A DNA stretch of 64,000 nt from Methanobacterium paludis (lineage in GTDB: Archaea > Methanobacteriota > Methanobacteria > Methanobacteriales > Methanobacteriaceae). This document shows, in pieces, positions 39,075 to 47,664 of the stretch. The position numbers and the translations under genes are program-made. The notes under the pieces are model-generated. The model did no database searches and was not told the DNA's origin. It saw nothing but the letters and a program-made list of their open reading frames with translations. Positions within the stretch are counted from its first letter, which is position 1, and every line of letters starts with the position of its first letter. The stretch covers positions 2,171,001-2,235,000 of the forward strand of contig NC_015574.1 in the NCBI RefSeq assembly GCF_000214725.1, written 5' to 3'.

Positions 39075-39473
39075 TTAATATTACCAAACAATTGTCAAAA
39101 CTACTATTTTTTAAACCTAAATTTGAGAATTATAAAACTTATTCTTATATGTTTCTTCTTCAGTTTTCTTTGGTTACGGATGATCTACGTCTTTTCCAGT
39201 CAGTTTACTAAAACTTCTGAAGTCAAAACTTTTTTAAATGATATCAGAAGTCTTTATGCCATTTTATTTCCTATTCTGTATTCTTATTCTGATAAATTTT
39301 CCATTTTGTTTACTATCTAAGTTAGCTACCATTTTTTTGTTGATAGTGTTTTTCTATAGTGCTTGAAAATTAAAACAGGAATTAAAGACAATACACATTG
39401 AATTAGAAAAATTACTTATACAATATTCTACAGAATTGCTTTTATATGAGTTACCTATTAACTTAGCAGTGTT
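39075..39473. other. Intergenic region after the tRNA cluster
   Basis: About 400 AT-rich bases with T-rich runs suitable as tRNA-operon terminator. Short open frames exist but have no RBS and are read through tRNA sequence. No supported gene. Confidence 0.5.
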
Positions 39474-39788
39474 GTGGCAGTCATGATAAAAATGGAAAGA
39501 ACTTGTGGTTCGATTAAATGTGATGTTATACAAAACGGGGAAAAAATAGGGCATATGGATGGGGTCAACTTAACGCAATGGTTTGTTAAGAATAAATACC
39601 GATACACTGGAACATTTTCAAGATTTATTACAACAAATCCCCTTGAAAGCCATTCCGGAATAAACGTGGACATAATATTTGGTGATAGAACTATTGTCAT
39701 CAAAGATGCCCGAGTAGAATGGATGAAAAGCACCACCAGAAACGGCACGTTCCACGCTGAGAAAGTGGAAAGTTATGAGATTCAATAA
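39474..39788 (+). CDS. Small protein of unknown function
   Basis: A protein of up to 104 residues that I do not recognise. It looks like a compact beta-rich fold: TCGSIKCDVIQNGEKIGHMD, YRYTGTFSRFITTNP, SGINVDIIFGDRTIVIKDAR. The start is uncertain among GTG 39474, ATG 39483 and ATG 39492; none has a good RBS. It lies between the tRNA cluster and hjc. Confidence 0.5.
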   Translation: MAVMIKMERTCGSIKCDVIQNGEKIGHMDGVNLTQWFVKNKYRYTGTFSRFITTNPLESHSGINVDIIFGDRTIVIKDARVEWMKSTTRNGTFHAEKVESYEIQ

Positions 39789-39914
39789 CTGTGTTTCAAT
39801 TGATACCTGGTGAAATAATGGTTACATAGTGAAATAATGGGGAATAACTATTTTTTCAAAAAATATTTTAAAAATTAAATTTTGATGTCCAAATTATTTT
39901 AAAGTCTGATTAAT

Positions 39915-40322
39915 ATGAGCAAAACAGGATCAAAGGAAGAAAGAGACCTCGTAAAAATGTTATGGGATGCAGATTGTGCAGCCATGAGAGCCCCAGCATC
40001 AGGTGGTGCAACTAAAAAACCTCTTCCTGATGTGATTGCAGGTAATGGAAAGATCTATCTGGCCATTGAAGTTAAATCATCCTCAAAAGACAGAATATAT
40101 ATCGATTCTCCAAAAATAGAGGGCCTGCTAGAGTTTTCAGGGACTTTTGGAGCCCAACCCTACCTTGGAGCCAAGTTCAACTACATGAAATGGCGGTTTT
40201 TAAAATTAGAAGACCTGAAAAAAACTAAAAACGGAAATTACAGGGTAGACAGAGAGTTGGTACTGGAAAAAGGTCTGGAACTGGATGAGATTATTGGGAA
40301 AGACAGGCAGATGAAATTCTGA
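39915..40322 (+). CDS. hjc: Holliday junction resolvase Hjc
   Basis: A 135-residue archaeal structure-specific nuclease. The catalytic residues are all visible: the N-terminal Glu (GSKEERDLVKMLW), RAPASGGATKKPLPDVIAG with the Asp, and YLAIEVKSS (E-x-K). SGTFGAQPYLGAKF follows as in the family. Hjc cuts four-way junctions in recombination and fork repair. The RBS is weak; ATG 39915 matches the family N-terminus. Confidence 0.95.
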   Translation: MSKTGSKEERDLVKMLWDADCAAMRAPASGGATKKPLPDVIAGNGKIYLAIEVKSSSKDRIYIDSPKIEGLLEFSGTFGAQPYLGAKFNYMKWRFLKLEDLKKTKNGNYRVDRELVLEKGLELDEIIGKDRQMKF

Positions 40323-40400
40323 TCAATTTATATATCAATTTGTATACGATTGTATACGATAATTTGTAACATAGACTAAAATTTCAGGGAAGGTGTTTAA

Positions 40401-40907
40401 ATGGATCGAAAAATAACTATACTGGTTTTAGTGATCTTTATTTGTTTAATTGCAGGAGCAGCTGCCATTGTATTTACAACAAACACCGTTAATGACGGTA
40501 TAGCTCAAGAACAGAATACCACACAAACGAACGAATCGAATACATCTAATACAACAGTATCTGGAATTCAAGTGTTGGCAACTCAAAAAGGACCATCAAC
40601 AGCTCATAAAGGTGAGAACATAACCATCAATTACACCATTGCCAACACTGGCAGTCAGACCGTGTACAATGTTAAAGCCCTCGACCAAAATTTTGATAAA
40701 ACTCTAGGAACCCTAAAATCTGGTGAAAGCAAAAACTTCCAGTACATTATACACATACCCACAGATAAAGAAGTTCAAGAGGATTTCAGCTCTAATGCAA
40801 CCGTATCCAACCCATTTTATATCGGAGGGTTTGCAGTGACATACACAGATGCCAAAGGTTCAACATATTCCTTAAACGCCAACAAACTGGAAATAAAATT
40901 GGTATAA
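40401..40907 (+). CDS. Secreted or membrane-anchored protein with a CARDB/DUF11-like beta domain
   Basis: A 168-residue protein. Residues 6-27 form a signal anchor (ILVLVIFICLIAGAAAIVF). An Asn/Thr-rich spacer (about residues 36-55) and one Ig-like beta-sandwich domain follow, with ITINYTIANTGSQTVYNVKA, the pattern of CARDB/DUF11 domains. It is probably a surface protein. RBS GGAAGGTGTTTAA precedes ATG 40401. Function not known. Confidence 0.75.
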   Translation: MDRKITILVLVIFICLIAGAAAIVFTTNTVNDGIAQEQNTTQTNESNTSNTTVSGIQVLATQKGPSTAHKGENITINYTIANTGSQTVYNVKALDQNFDKTLGTLKSGESKNFQYIIHIPTDKEVQEDFSSNATVSNPFYIGGFAVTYTDAKGSTYSLNANKLEIKLV

Positions 40908-41214
40908 ATGGTAAATTTTTAGTAAACTTTTAGAACCCTTGACCTTTAGTGGCCTGACCTTGAATTATTCTGTCATTAAGGGATTTAGGGGTTATTTCCC
41001 TTTTTTTCTTTGACTTAAGTTGTTAACTCAAGTTCGGATCAATCTTTTAACTAATCTGATTAAGCTGGTTAAACCCAAAGCTGATTAAGCTGTTTAACTG
41101 TATTTTTTGAATGTTTCCTTTAGCTAAATCTTTAATCTATGCTAATTTTTATATAACCAACATTAATGGGATTAAGTTAATGGATTAATATTCTTATTCC
41201 TATTTTTAGCTCAG
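40908..41214. other. Intergenic region between convergent genes
   Basis: About 305 bases. T-rich runs (cctttttttctttg at about 41000) after the beta-domain gene are probable terminators. No gene seen. Confidence 0.45.
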
Positions 41215-42285
41215 TTAAGGTTTAATTTCAACCTTTTCAACCTCTTCAGAACTATTATCACCCTTTTTATAGGCAACAACTGCAGCGTAAGTCACACCAA
41301 GAATTAATGGCCCTAATATAAACCCAACAACACCCATTACTATGGGTCCGCAAAGGAATCCCAATAAAAATATCAAAGGATGAATATCTGCATATTTACC
41401 GGCAAGTTTGGGCCTTATATAAACATCAATTATGCTTAAAGAAGTTCCCAGTGCCAAAACCTCAACTGCCCTTATGTAGTTCCCAATGAATATATCGTAG
41501 ATTGCCAGAGCAGCAATTGTTGGCCAGTGCCCTATAATGGGTATGAGCTGGAAAAATCCAGTAAGCACACCAAGGAACAGAGGATATGGATATCCAAGTA
41601 TTCCAAACCCAATACCCGCTATTGTACCTGTTATAATGGCTGTGAGGAAGTGTCCAACAAATATGCTCTTTAAAACTCTATCTATTTCCTCAGAAAGTCT
41701 TTTGAAGTAGCTTTCGAGGTTTTCCGGTACTGCATAAACAATGTACTCCCAGAGTTTGTCACCATCCCTTGCAAAGTAGAAGGTTGATGCAAAAAATATG
41801 AAAAGATCAAGTGCAACCATTGGTACAGATTCCAGGAGTTTGAAAAGATATTCAGTCACACTTTTAAGGATATCAGCCGCCGCTACATCAAGTGAGTTAA
41901 GAACAGATGTGAGATACGGGGATCCTGCAGGCAGATAATGGTTAACAACAGGATAATTCTGGATGCTTGTACTGCTTATGCTACTTAAATTAATGCTTTT
42001 CAAAGATACAATTATTGCAGGGGTTGCCTGTATAATAGTACTTATAAAAAGGGCCAAAACGGCTATAAGGGGGATTATAATAATTATCATTGCCAAAACT
42101 ATTGCAAAGGACCTGAATTTAAGATAAGGTTCCATTCTTCGGGATAATGGCCTAACACCATATGCAAAAAGAGCCCCAAGTATTATAATACTGAGCATGG
42201 GAGTTAAAACAAAGAGGGACAGTACGAGAAGTAATAAAACCACAAAAATAGCAGATGCTAAGGTTCCTTTTAATTTGTAAATCAT
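41215..42285 (-). CDS. AI-2E family (PerM/UPF0118) transporter-like membrane protein
   Basis: A 356-residue polytopic protein of the AI-2E transporter (TqsA/PerM) superfamily. About eight hydrophobic segments are present. Family features include FGALFAYGVRPLSRRMEPYL near the N-terminus, the VGHFLTAIITGTIAGIGFGI segment, and GFFQLIPIIGHWP and DVYIRPKLAGKYADIHPLI. Members export small molecules or act in Na+/H+ exchange; the substrate here is unknown. ATG 42285 follows GGTGATAAATAA. Confidence 0.88.
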   Translation of the reverse strand: MIYKLKGTLASAIFVVLLLLVLSLFVLTPMLSIIILGALFAYGVRPLSRRMEPYLKFRSFAIVLAMIIIIIPLIAVLALFISTIIQATPAIIVSLKSINLSSISSTSIQNYPVVNHYLPAGSPYLTSVLNSLDVAAADILKSVTEYLFKLLESVPMVALDLFIFFASTFYFARDGDKLWEYIVYAVPENLESYFKRLSEEIDRVLKSIFVGHFLTAIITGTIAGIGFGILGYPYPLFLGVLTGFFQLIPIIGHWPTIAALAIYDIFIGNYIRAVEVLALGTSLSIIDVYIRPKLAGKYADIHPLIFLLGFLCGPIVMGVVGFILGPLILGVTYAAVVAYKKGDNSSEEVEKVEIKP

Positions 42286-42464
42286 TTATTTATCACCGTG
42301 TATAATTTTAATCTTTATAAAAAAGTATGAATTTTCCAATCATTGATAATGAAATTATTTAATATGATTTATGGTACACCAATTTATAGTACCCATCGAT
42401 TGAAAATTTTAACATGACTTACATAGTTTACATAGACAATTAAAAAAAAAGTATTTCGAATGTA

Positions 42465-43271
42465 TCATGGCATCTGATGTTTTACACCAGAAGCATCTCT
42501 CCTGTACTTTCCAAATTCAGATATCATTCTAACCTCATCTGTCCAGAATACCGGACCTTCAACGCATACTCTCCATCCAACATCATCAACACAGCACTGT
42601 CCGCAGATGCCCACACCGCATTTCATGTATCTTTCCAGTGAGAACTGTGCCGGAACCTTGAACTTATCAACAAGCTGGAATACCTTTTTCATCATGATCT
42701 CCGGACCGCAGGTAACAACCATATCATAATCATTTTTTAATAATGCTTTTTCAGCCAGATCGGTACCAAAGCCGCAGAACCCTTGACTACCATCATCTGT
42801 GCAGGTTAAAAGTTTAGCTCCGGATTTTTCAATTCTTTCTGTAAATACCAGCTCGTCTGCAGTTGCTGCTGCACTTACAACGTCCACTTTCATTCCTCTA
42901 CGACATGCTTCTTCAGTAAAAGCTATTATCGGAGCCATTCCTATGCCTCCACCCACAGCAAGGATCTTTGAACCTTTCATTTGGAATCCATGTCCATAAG
43001 GTCCTCTGAGGCCCAGTTTATCCCCAACTTTCATATTGTGAAGAGCTTCTGTGAATTTACCCACAATTCTAATGGATATTCCAATTTCATCCTTCACAGA
43101 GTCTATTATGGAAATGGACATGGGTTTTTCATCCTTGAAGTTCCATACCATCATGAACTGGCCTGGAGCCTCATCTTCCACCTTCCAATCAAAAATAAAT
43201 GTTTTAACTGTTGGGGTTTCTTCTATTATCCTTTTTATTTCAAGAACTTTTGGAACGTGCATAAATATCAT
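42465..43271 (-). CDS. pyrK: Dihydroorotate dehydrogenase electron transfer subunit
   Basis: A 268-residue FAD/[2Fe-2S] subunit that passes electrons from the PyrD product to NAD. It has an N-terminal FAD domain (APGQFMMVWNFKDEKPMSIS), an NAD-binding segment (ILAVGGGIGMAPIIAF), and the cluster motif CGVGICGQCCVDDVGWRVC. It forms a complex with the PyrD encoded just upstream. Start ATG 43271 follows AAAGGATAAAGGT; ATG 43262 is also possible. A 19-base direct repeat lies before it (43319-43362). Confidence 0.93.
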   Translation of the reverse strand: MIFMHVPKVLEIKRIIEETPTVKTFIFDWKVEDEAPGQFMMVWNFKDEKPMSISIIDSVKDEIGISIRIVGKFTEALHNMKVGDKLGLRGPYGHGFQMKGSKILAVGGGIGMAPIIAFTEEACRRGMKVDVVSAAATADELVFTERIEKSGAKLLTCTDDGSQGFCGFGTDLAEKALLKNDYDMVVTCGPEIMMKKVFQLVDKFKVPAQFSLERYMKCGVGICGQCCVDDVGWRVCVEGPVFWTDEVRMISEFGKYRRDASGVKHQMP

Positions 43272-43318
43272 ACCTTTATCCTTTAACCATCATAATTCCA
43301 ATACAGTTTATAATCAAT

Positions 43319-43362
43319 AAATAACCATCAACGCAGACTATTTAAATAACCATCAACGCAGA
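43319..43362. repeat. 19-base perfect direct repeat between pyrD and pyrK
   Basis: AAATAACCATCAACGCAGA occurs at 43319-43337 and again at 43344-43362, a period of 25 bases. It lies 50-90 bases upstream of pyrK in the gap after pyrD. Confidence 0.65.
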
Positions 43363-43465
43363 TTATTCCTTCGAATAATTCCAGTAAACCATTTCTTAAA
43401 ATCCGTGACTCCTTCCTTATTCATTTAATCAACATTCATCACAGTTATTGCAGTTTATGTTGGTT

Positions 43466-44368
43466 TCATAAATGGGACAATCCCACCATCTCTTCAACAG
43501 AGTCGTAACCCTTTTCAATGATAAACTTCTCAAGTCCAGTGCAAAGATCTGCAAATATGTCCAATCCATGGTACATGACTGCTGTTCCAACCTGTACAAC
43601 CCTTGCACCGGCGTATAAAAATTCAACAACGTCTTTGTAGTCAGTTATGCCGCCAACACCAATTATTGGTACGTTTACAGCTTCGTAAACATCAAAAACA
43701 CATCGAAGTGCGACAGGTTTTACAGCAGGTCCTGACATTCCACCAAAACGATTGCTGAGTATAGGTTTAGCTGTTTCAAGGTCTATGCGCATGCCCGGTC
43801 CCAGGGAGTTTATCATGGTCAGGGCATCACAGCCTGCCTTCTCTGCAGCTACTGCCACTTCAACTATGTCCGTGACGTTTGGTGTAAGTTTTACAAAAAC
43901 CGGACATCTCACATTCTTCTTAACAGCTTTGACTATTTCTGCAGTTAGATCTGGATCCTGACCTATTGCGGCTCCGCATCCTCCCATTGCATGGGGACAG
44001 GATACGTTGAGTTCAACTGCATCTACTTTTCCATCGATCCTTCCGGCTATCACCGAAAACTCATGGGGGTTAGCCCCGTAGATCGATGCAACAGCAGGAA
44101 CAGATCCATCGAGTTTTTTCAGTTCCCCCTCAAAGTTTTCAACACCCGGGTTTGAGAGTCCAATGGCATTTATGACCCCTCCTGTCACCTCCACAGTTGT
44201 GGGATTAACGTAACCCTTGTTTGGCACTAATCCAAATGATTTTGTTACAACAGCCCCCGCCCCACTTCTTGCAGCCCAGTTAAGTGAAGCTGCTGTGCTC
44301 CCAAGCACTCCTGCTGCCAGCATGGTGGGGTTTTTCATTTTAATATTGCATAGTTCCGTTTCCAGCAT
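43466..44368 (-). CDS. pyrD: Dihydroorotate dehydrogenase catalytic subunit (class 1B)
   Basis: A 300-residue FMN TIM-barrel enzyme of pyrimidine synthesis. The active-site cysteine is in ELNVSCPHAMGGCG, as expected for class 1B. The FMN segments MINSLGPGMRIDLETAKP and GVGGITDYKDVVEFLYAGA are clear. It pairs with PyrK, encoded 195 bases downstream. ATG 44368 follows AGGTGAATTC. It is divergent from nop5. Confidence 0.95.
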   Translation of the reverse strand: MLETELCNIKMKNPTMLAAGVLGSTAASLNWAARSGAGAVVTKSFGLVPNKGYVNPTTVEVTGGVINAIGLSNPGVENFEGELKKLDGSVPAVASIYGANPHEFSVIAGRIDGKVDAVELNVSCPHAMGGCGAAIGQDPDLTAEIVKAVKKNVRCPVFVKLTPNVTDIVEVAVAAEKAGCDALTMINSLGPGMRIDLETAKPILSNRFGGMSGPAVKPVALRCVFDVYEAVNVPIIGVGGITDYKDVVEFLYAGARVVQVGTAVMYHGLDIFADLCTGLEKFIIEKGYDSVEEMVGLSHL

Positions 44369-44399
44369 GAATTCACCTACTTATAACCTTGTGATAGAA

Positions 44400-44408
44400 A
44401 GTTTAAAT
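44400..44408 (+). promoter_or_regulatory. Putative TATA box for nop5 (leaderless)
   Basis: GTTTAAATC lies about 25-30 bases before ATG 44432 and no Shine-Dalgarno sequence is present, which fits a leaderless nop5 transcript. Confidence 0.4.
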
Positions 44409-44431
44409 CTTGAAAATTACACATTAGATTT

Positions 44432-45652
44432 ATGAAGTGTTATCTTACATGTTGTTTTGCAGGTTTTATAGTTCTTGATGAAAATTGTACCCTCATAGAC
44501 TATGAACTTTTCCCACGGGGCAAACTTGCAGAAAGACTCACAAACGTACAAAATGGAAATTTAACCAAAGAAGAAGAGTCAGTACTAAAAAGAATCGTAA
44601 AAAAACATGACAAAGTTGTAATAGAAACCAACATTCCCCATTCAAGATATAAAAATCTCAAAGACAATCCTAAATTTGAATTTGAAACTCCTAACACTGG
44701 AGGGGAATTTTTAAGGTCAAATATAGTTGAAATCCTTCTTAAAGCTGGTTTTTTAGAGTCAGAAGATGATTTTGGCAGGATAATTCACGACCTTTCAATT
44801 GAACTAACCGAAGAAAAATTGAAGAAAGCTTCAGAAGCTGAAGACTTGCTTTTAATCCAGGCTATAAATGCAATAGACGATCTGGACGAGGCAACAGGTA
44901 AGTTAGTTGAGAGGTTGAGGGAATGGTATGCAGTACACTTCCCAGAATTTGGCAGGGTTAAAAACCATGAAAATTACGTCAGACTAATTGCAGACCACGG
45001 TCACAGAGACGCTATAATTGATTCGGGACTTTTAAATTCTGATATGGGATTTAAAAAAAGTATAGAAAGGAGTATGGGTGCTGAAATAAACGAACTGGAC
45101 CTTTCTGTGCTCCAGGGTTTTGCAGCCTCGATAAAATCCACTCAAGAATCAAAAAAATCCATCACAGACTACGTTGATGCCAAGATGGAGGAAATTGCAC
45201 CCAACTTACGGGATCTATGCGGTTCTTCCCTTGGTGCAAAACTCATAGCCCACGTTGGGAGTATTAAAAGGCTTTCAATGCTTCCATCCGGCACAGTTCA
45301 GGTTTTAGGAGCTGAAAAAGCTCTTTTCAGACATCTTAAGACTGGTGAGCGCCCGCCAAAACACGGGCTCATATTCCAGCATCCTGAAGTCAGGGGTGCC
45401 AAATGGTGGGTTCGTGGTAAAATTGCCAGAACTTTGGCATCAAAAATATCATTAGCAGTTCGTAAAGATGTTTTTTCAGGAGATTACGATCCCCAGATAA
45501 AGGAAAGTTTCCAAAAGAGGGTTGAAGAAATAACAAAGGCCAATCCATTCCCAAAAAGAAGTACTAAAAGCTTAAAACCGGATAAAAAAGAAAAAACAAA
45601 GAAAAGGAAGAAGAGAGACAAGTATAAAAAGAAAATCAGCGATTACTACTGA
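44432..45652 (+). CDS. nop5: C/D box RNP scaffold protein Nop5 (Nop56/58-like)
   Basis: A 406-residue Nop5 protein, the core of the archaeal C/D box sRNP that guides 2'-O-methylation. The central coiled coil and the conserved RLREWYAVHFPEFGR are followed by the Nop domain (GSLGAKLIAHVGSIKRLSML and PSGTVQVLGAEKALFRHLKT) and a Lys-rich tail. It binds fibrillarin (FlpA) by its N-domain and the kink-turn RNP by its Nop domain. No RBS is visible; a TATA element suggests leaderless expression. Confidence 0.95.
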   Translation: MKCYLTCCFAGFIVLDENCTLIDYELFPRGKLAERLTNVQNGNLTKEEESVLKRIVKKHDKVVIETNIPHSRYKNLKDNPKFEFETPNTGGEFLRSNIVEILLKAGFLESEDDFGRIIHDLSIELTEEKLKKASEAEDLLLIQAINAIDDLDEATGKLVERLREWYAVHFPEFGRVKNHENYVRLIADHGHRDAIIDSGLLNSDMGFKKSIERSMGAEINELDLSVLQGFAASIKSTQESKKSITDYVDAKMEEIAPNLRDLCGSSLGAKLIAHVGSIKRLSMLPSGTVQVLGAEKALFRHLKTGERPPKHGLIFQHPEVRGAKWWVRGKIARTLASKISLAVRKDVFSGDYDPQIKESFQKRVEEITKANPFPKRSTKSLKPDKKEKTKKRKKRDKYKKKISDYY

Positions 45653-45819
45653 AATTGTAATTACCAGATTGCAGTGAAACTGGATTAACTCGTAGAAACT
45701 GCCTTTGTAATCTACGAATTCAACCTTTTCTTGATCTTTATACTTCAGTGGTGTATCTGTTTGAATCTTGTGTGCCAATATGGCAGTTCAAAGAATATTA
45801 TTGAAAATAGGTGAGTGTA

Positions 45820-46101
45820 TTGGTCGAGATCGTTATAATAGTATCAATTATATCAAGCATTCTTTCAATTATTCTGGCAGTTTTTGCAATCCTGTTTTCC
45901 AGGCGTGTTGAAAAACGGCTCAAGAAAAATTTCCAGAGGCTAAAATACATCATGGATGAGAACCATGAACGTACCAAAGAAGTCCTTGAAAACATAGATC
46001 AAGAAGCAGATGCCATCAAAAAAACTGTTTATGAATCTCAAAGGGAGCTTAGGGAAACTCTGGATGGTATAATGGAAAAATGTGGTATTATGAAGAAATA
46101 G
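45820..46101 (+). CDS. Small single-pass membrane protein with a coiled coil, between nop5 and flpA
   Basis: A 93-residue protein. Residues about 3-26 form one membrane segment (IVSIISSILSIILAVFAILF), followed by a basic stretch (SRRVEKRLKKNFQRLKYI) and a charged coiled coil to the end. The start is TTG 45820, five bases after GGTGA; GTG 45811 is in frame but overlaps the RBS. I do not recognise a family. It lies between nop5 and flpA, genes usually adjacent, so it is an insertion into that pair. Confidence 0.65.
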   Translation: MVEIVIIVSIISSILSIILAVFAILFSRRVEKRLKKNFQRLKYIMDENHERTKEVLENIDQEADAIKKTVYESQRELRETLDGIMEKCGIMKK

Positions 46102-46240
46102 CTGCATAAAATAAAATTTCAAAAACATGATACAAATCATGGACAAAAAAAGAGTAAATAAAAATTCTGTTATGGAACCATAAATAAATTTCATCTAAAA
46201 AAAGGATTTTTAAGAACTTATTCTAAAAGAGGAACTAGAA

Positions 46241-46906
46241 ATGGATATAAAATACAAATTCCCTGGCGTATACATATTAGAGGATCATATAGCCACAGAA
46301 AACCTCAAACCAGGTATAAAGGTTTACGGTGAGAAGTTAATGGAGTTAGATAATAAAGAGTACAGGATATGGGACCCCAGAAGGTCTAAGCTTGCTGCAG
46401 CCATCCTAAATGGTATGGAAACTTTTCCGTTTAAAGAAGGTTCAAATGTTCTTTATCTCGGTGCATCAGCCGGTACAACACCTTCACACATCTCAGATAT
46501 CACAAAAAATGGTCTGGTTTACAGTGTGGAATTTTCACCAAGGATGGTACGTGACCTGGTGGAACTGTGCAGAATCCGGGAAAATATGATTCCACTTCTG
46601 GACGATGCCACCAAACCTCGAAACTACATTCAGATGGTTCCAAAGGTGGACGTGTTATACAGTGACGTGGCACAACCCAAACAGTCAGAGCTTTTCCTGG
46701 ACAACATGCACCTGTTTTTGAAACCTGAGGGAATAGGAATCATAATGATAAAGGCCAGAAGCATCGACGTTACCCAGAGTCCTAAAAAGATTTTCAAGGC
46801 AGAAGAATCCAAGCTAAAATCCGGAGGCTTCAGGGTGCTTGAGAAGATCAACCTCGAACCCTATGAAAAAGACCACATGGCCTTTGTGGGTGAGGCTGCG
46901 TTTTAA
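46241..46906 (+). CDS. flpA: Fibrillarin-like rRNA/tRNA 2'-O-methyltransferase
   Basis: A 221-residue fibrillarin. The AdoMet-binding segments YLGASAGTTPSHISDI and VYSVEFSPRMVRDLVELC, DVLYSDVAQPKQSEL and GIGIIMIKARSIDVT are all present and in order. It is the catalytic subunit of the C/D RNP with Nop5. GAGGAACTAGAA precedes ATG 46241. The catalytic Lys-Asp-Lys(His) set appears complete. Confidence 0.95.
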   Translation: MDIKYKFPGVYILEDHIATENLKPGIKVYGEKLMELDNKEYRIWDPRRSKLAAAILNGMETFPFKEGSNVLYLGASAGTTPSHISDITKNGLVYSVEFSPRMVRDLVELCRIRENMIPLLDDATKPRNYIQMVPKVDVLYSDVAQPKQSELFLDNMHLFLKPEGIGIIMIKARSIDVTQSPKKIFKAEESKLKSGGFRVLEKINLEPYEKDHMAFVGEAAF

Positions 46907-47004
46907 TATTTTATAAAAAAATATTTTTTTTATTGATAAACTCAGCCAATTAGGCCCTGTTATACTTTCATCAGTGCTTATCGGGTTTCCATTACAACCA
47001 TCAT

Positions 47005-47664
47005 TCATGATGGCAGTAAAAACCAGCGGAAGTAAGTTATGTTAATCAGGAAATAAATTATTAGCGTCCAAATTATTATCCCACTATGCTTCTCTGCCCT
47101 AGGATGTTTTCCATTGACCATAAGGTATATTGGACCCAGTACTATGATTATAAGACCTAAAAATACATTTAATAAATATTTAAACCATATTACCACCACA
47201 TAGAAGTCAAAATTTGCAATTGAAAACTTTATAAACATATCTATAATTGGAAAACCTATTATCCACGGAAGAAGGACAAATCCCACAATGAATATCAAAG
47301 ATAACATCATATAAAACTTGATTTTTCCGGTTTTTGAATTTTTTATAATTTCATTCAAAAAAAAGTACACTATGAAAATAGGTGATAGAAAAACCGCCCC
47401 TAAAGACGTTTTCCATTCTACACTTGGGCGTTCCTTCCTTACAATATACATCGCTGAAAAAGCTAGACATGCTAAAGCAATGGTCCTTAAAATGGAAAGT
47501 GTATCTGAACTAAATCTTATATAATTTAAAATACCTGTTCCTAAAATTAGAATAAGAAATGCATAGGATATGATAGTTAATTTGGTGAATGGATAGGGCT
47601 GTATCTCATCAACATTGACCATTTTACCGTCTAAACCTTCTACTTTAGAATTTGTCGAACTCAT
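47005..47664 (-). CDS. Polytopic membrane protein of unknown function
   Basis: A 219-residue protein with about six hydrophobic segments after a 27-residue hydrophilic N-terminus. No family was recognised. It starts 20 bases inside the end of the TPR protein gene, so the two are translationally coupled and probably functionally related. GGAAGTGAGG lies just before ATG 47664. It ends near flpA in a convergent arrangement. Confidence 0.6.
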   Translation of the reverse strand: MSSTNSKVEGLDGKMVNVDEIQPYPFTKLTIISYAFLILILGTGILNYIRFSSDTLSILRTIALACLAFSAMYIVRKERPSVEWKTSLGAVFLSPIFIVYFFLNEIIKNSKTGKIKFYMMLSLIFIVGFVLLPWIIGFPIIDMFIKFSIANFDFYVVVIWFKYLLNVFLGLIIIVLGPIYLMVNGKHPRAEKHSGIIIWTLIIYFLINITYFRWFLLPS

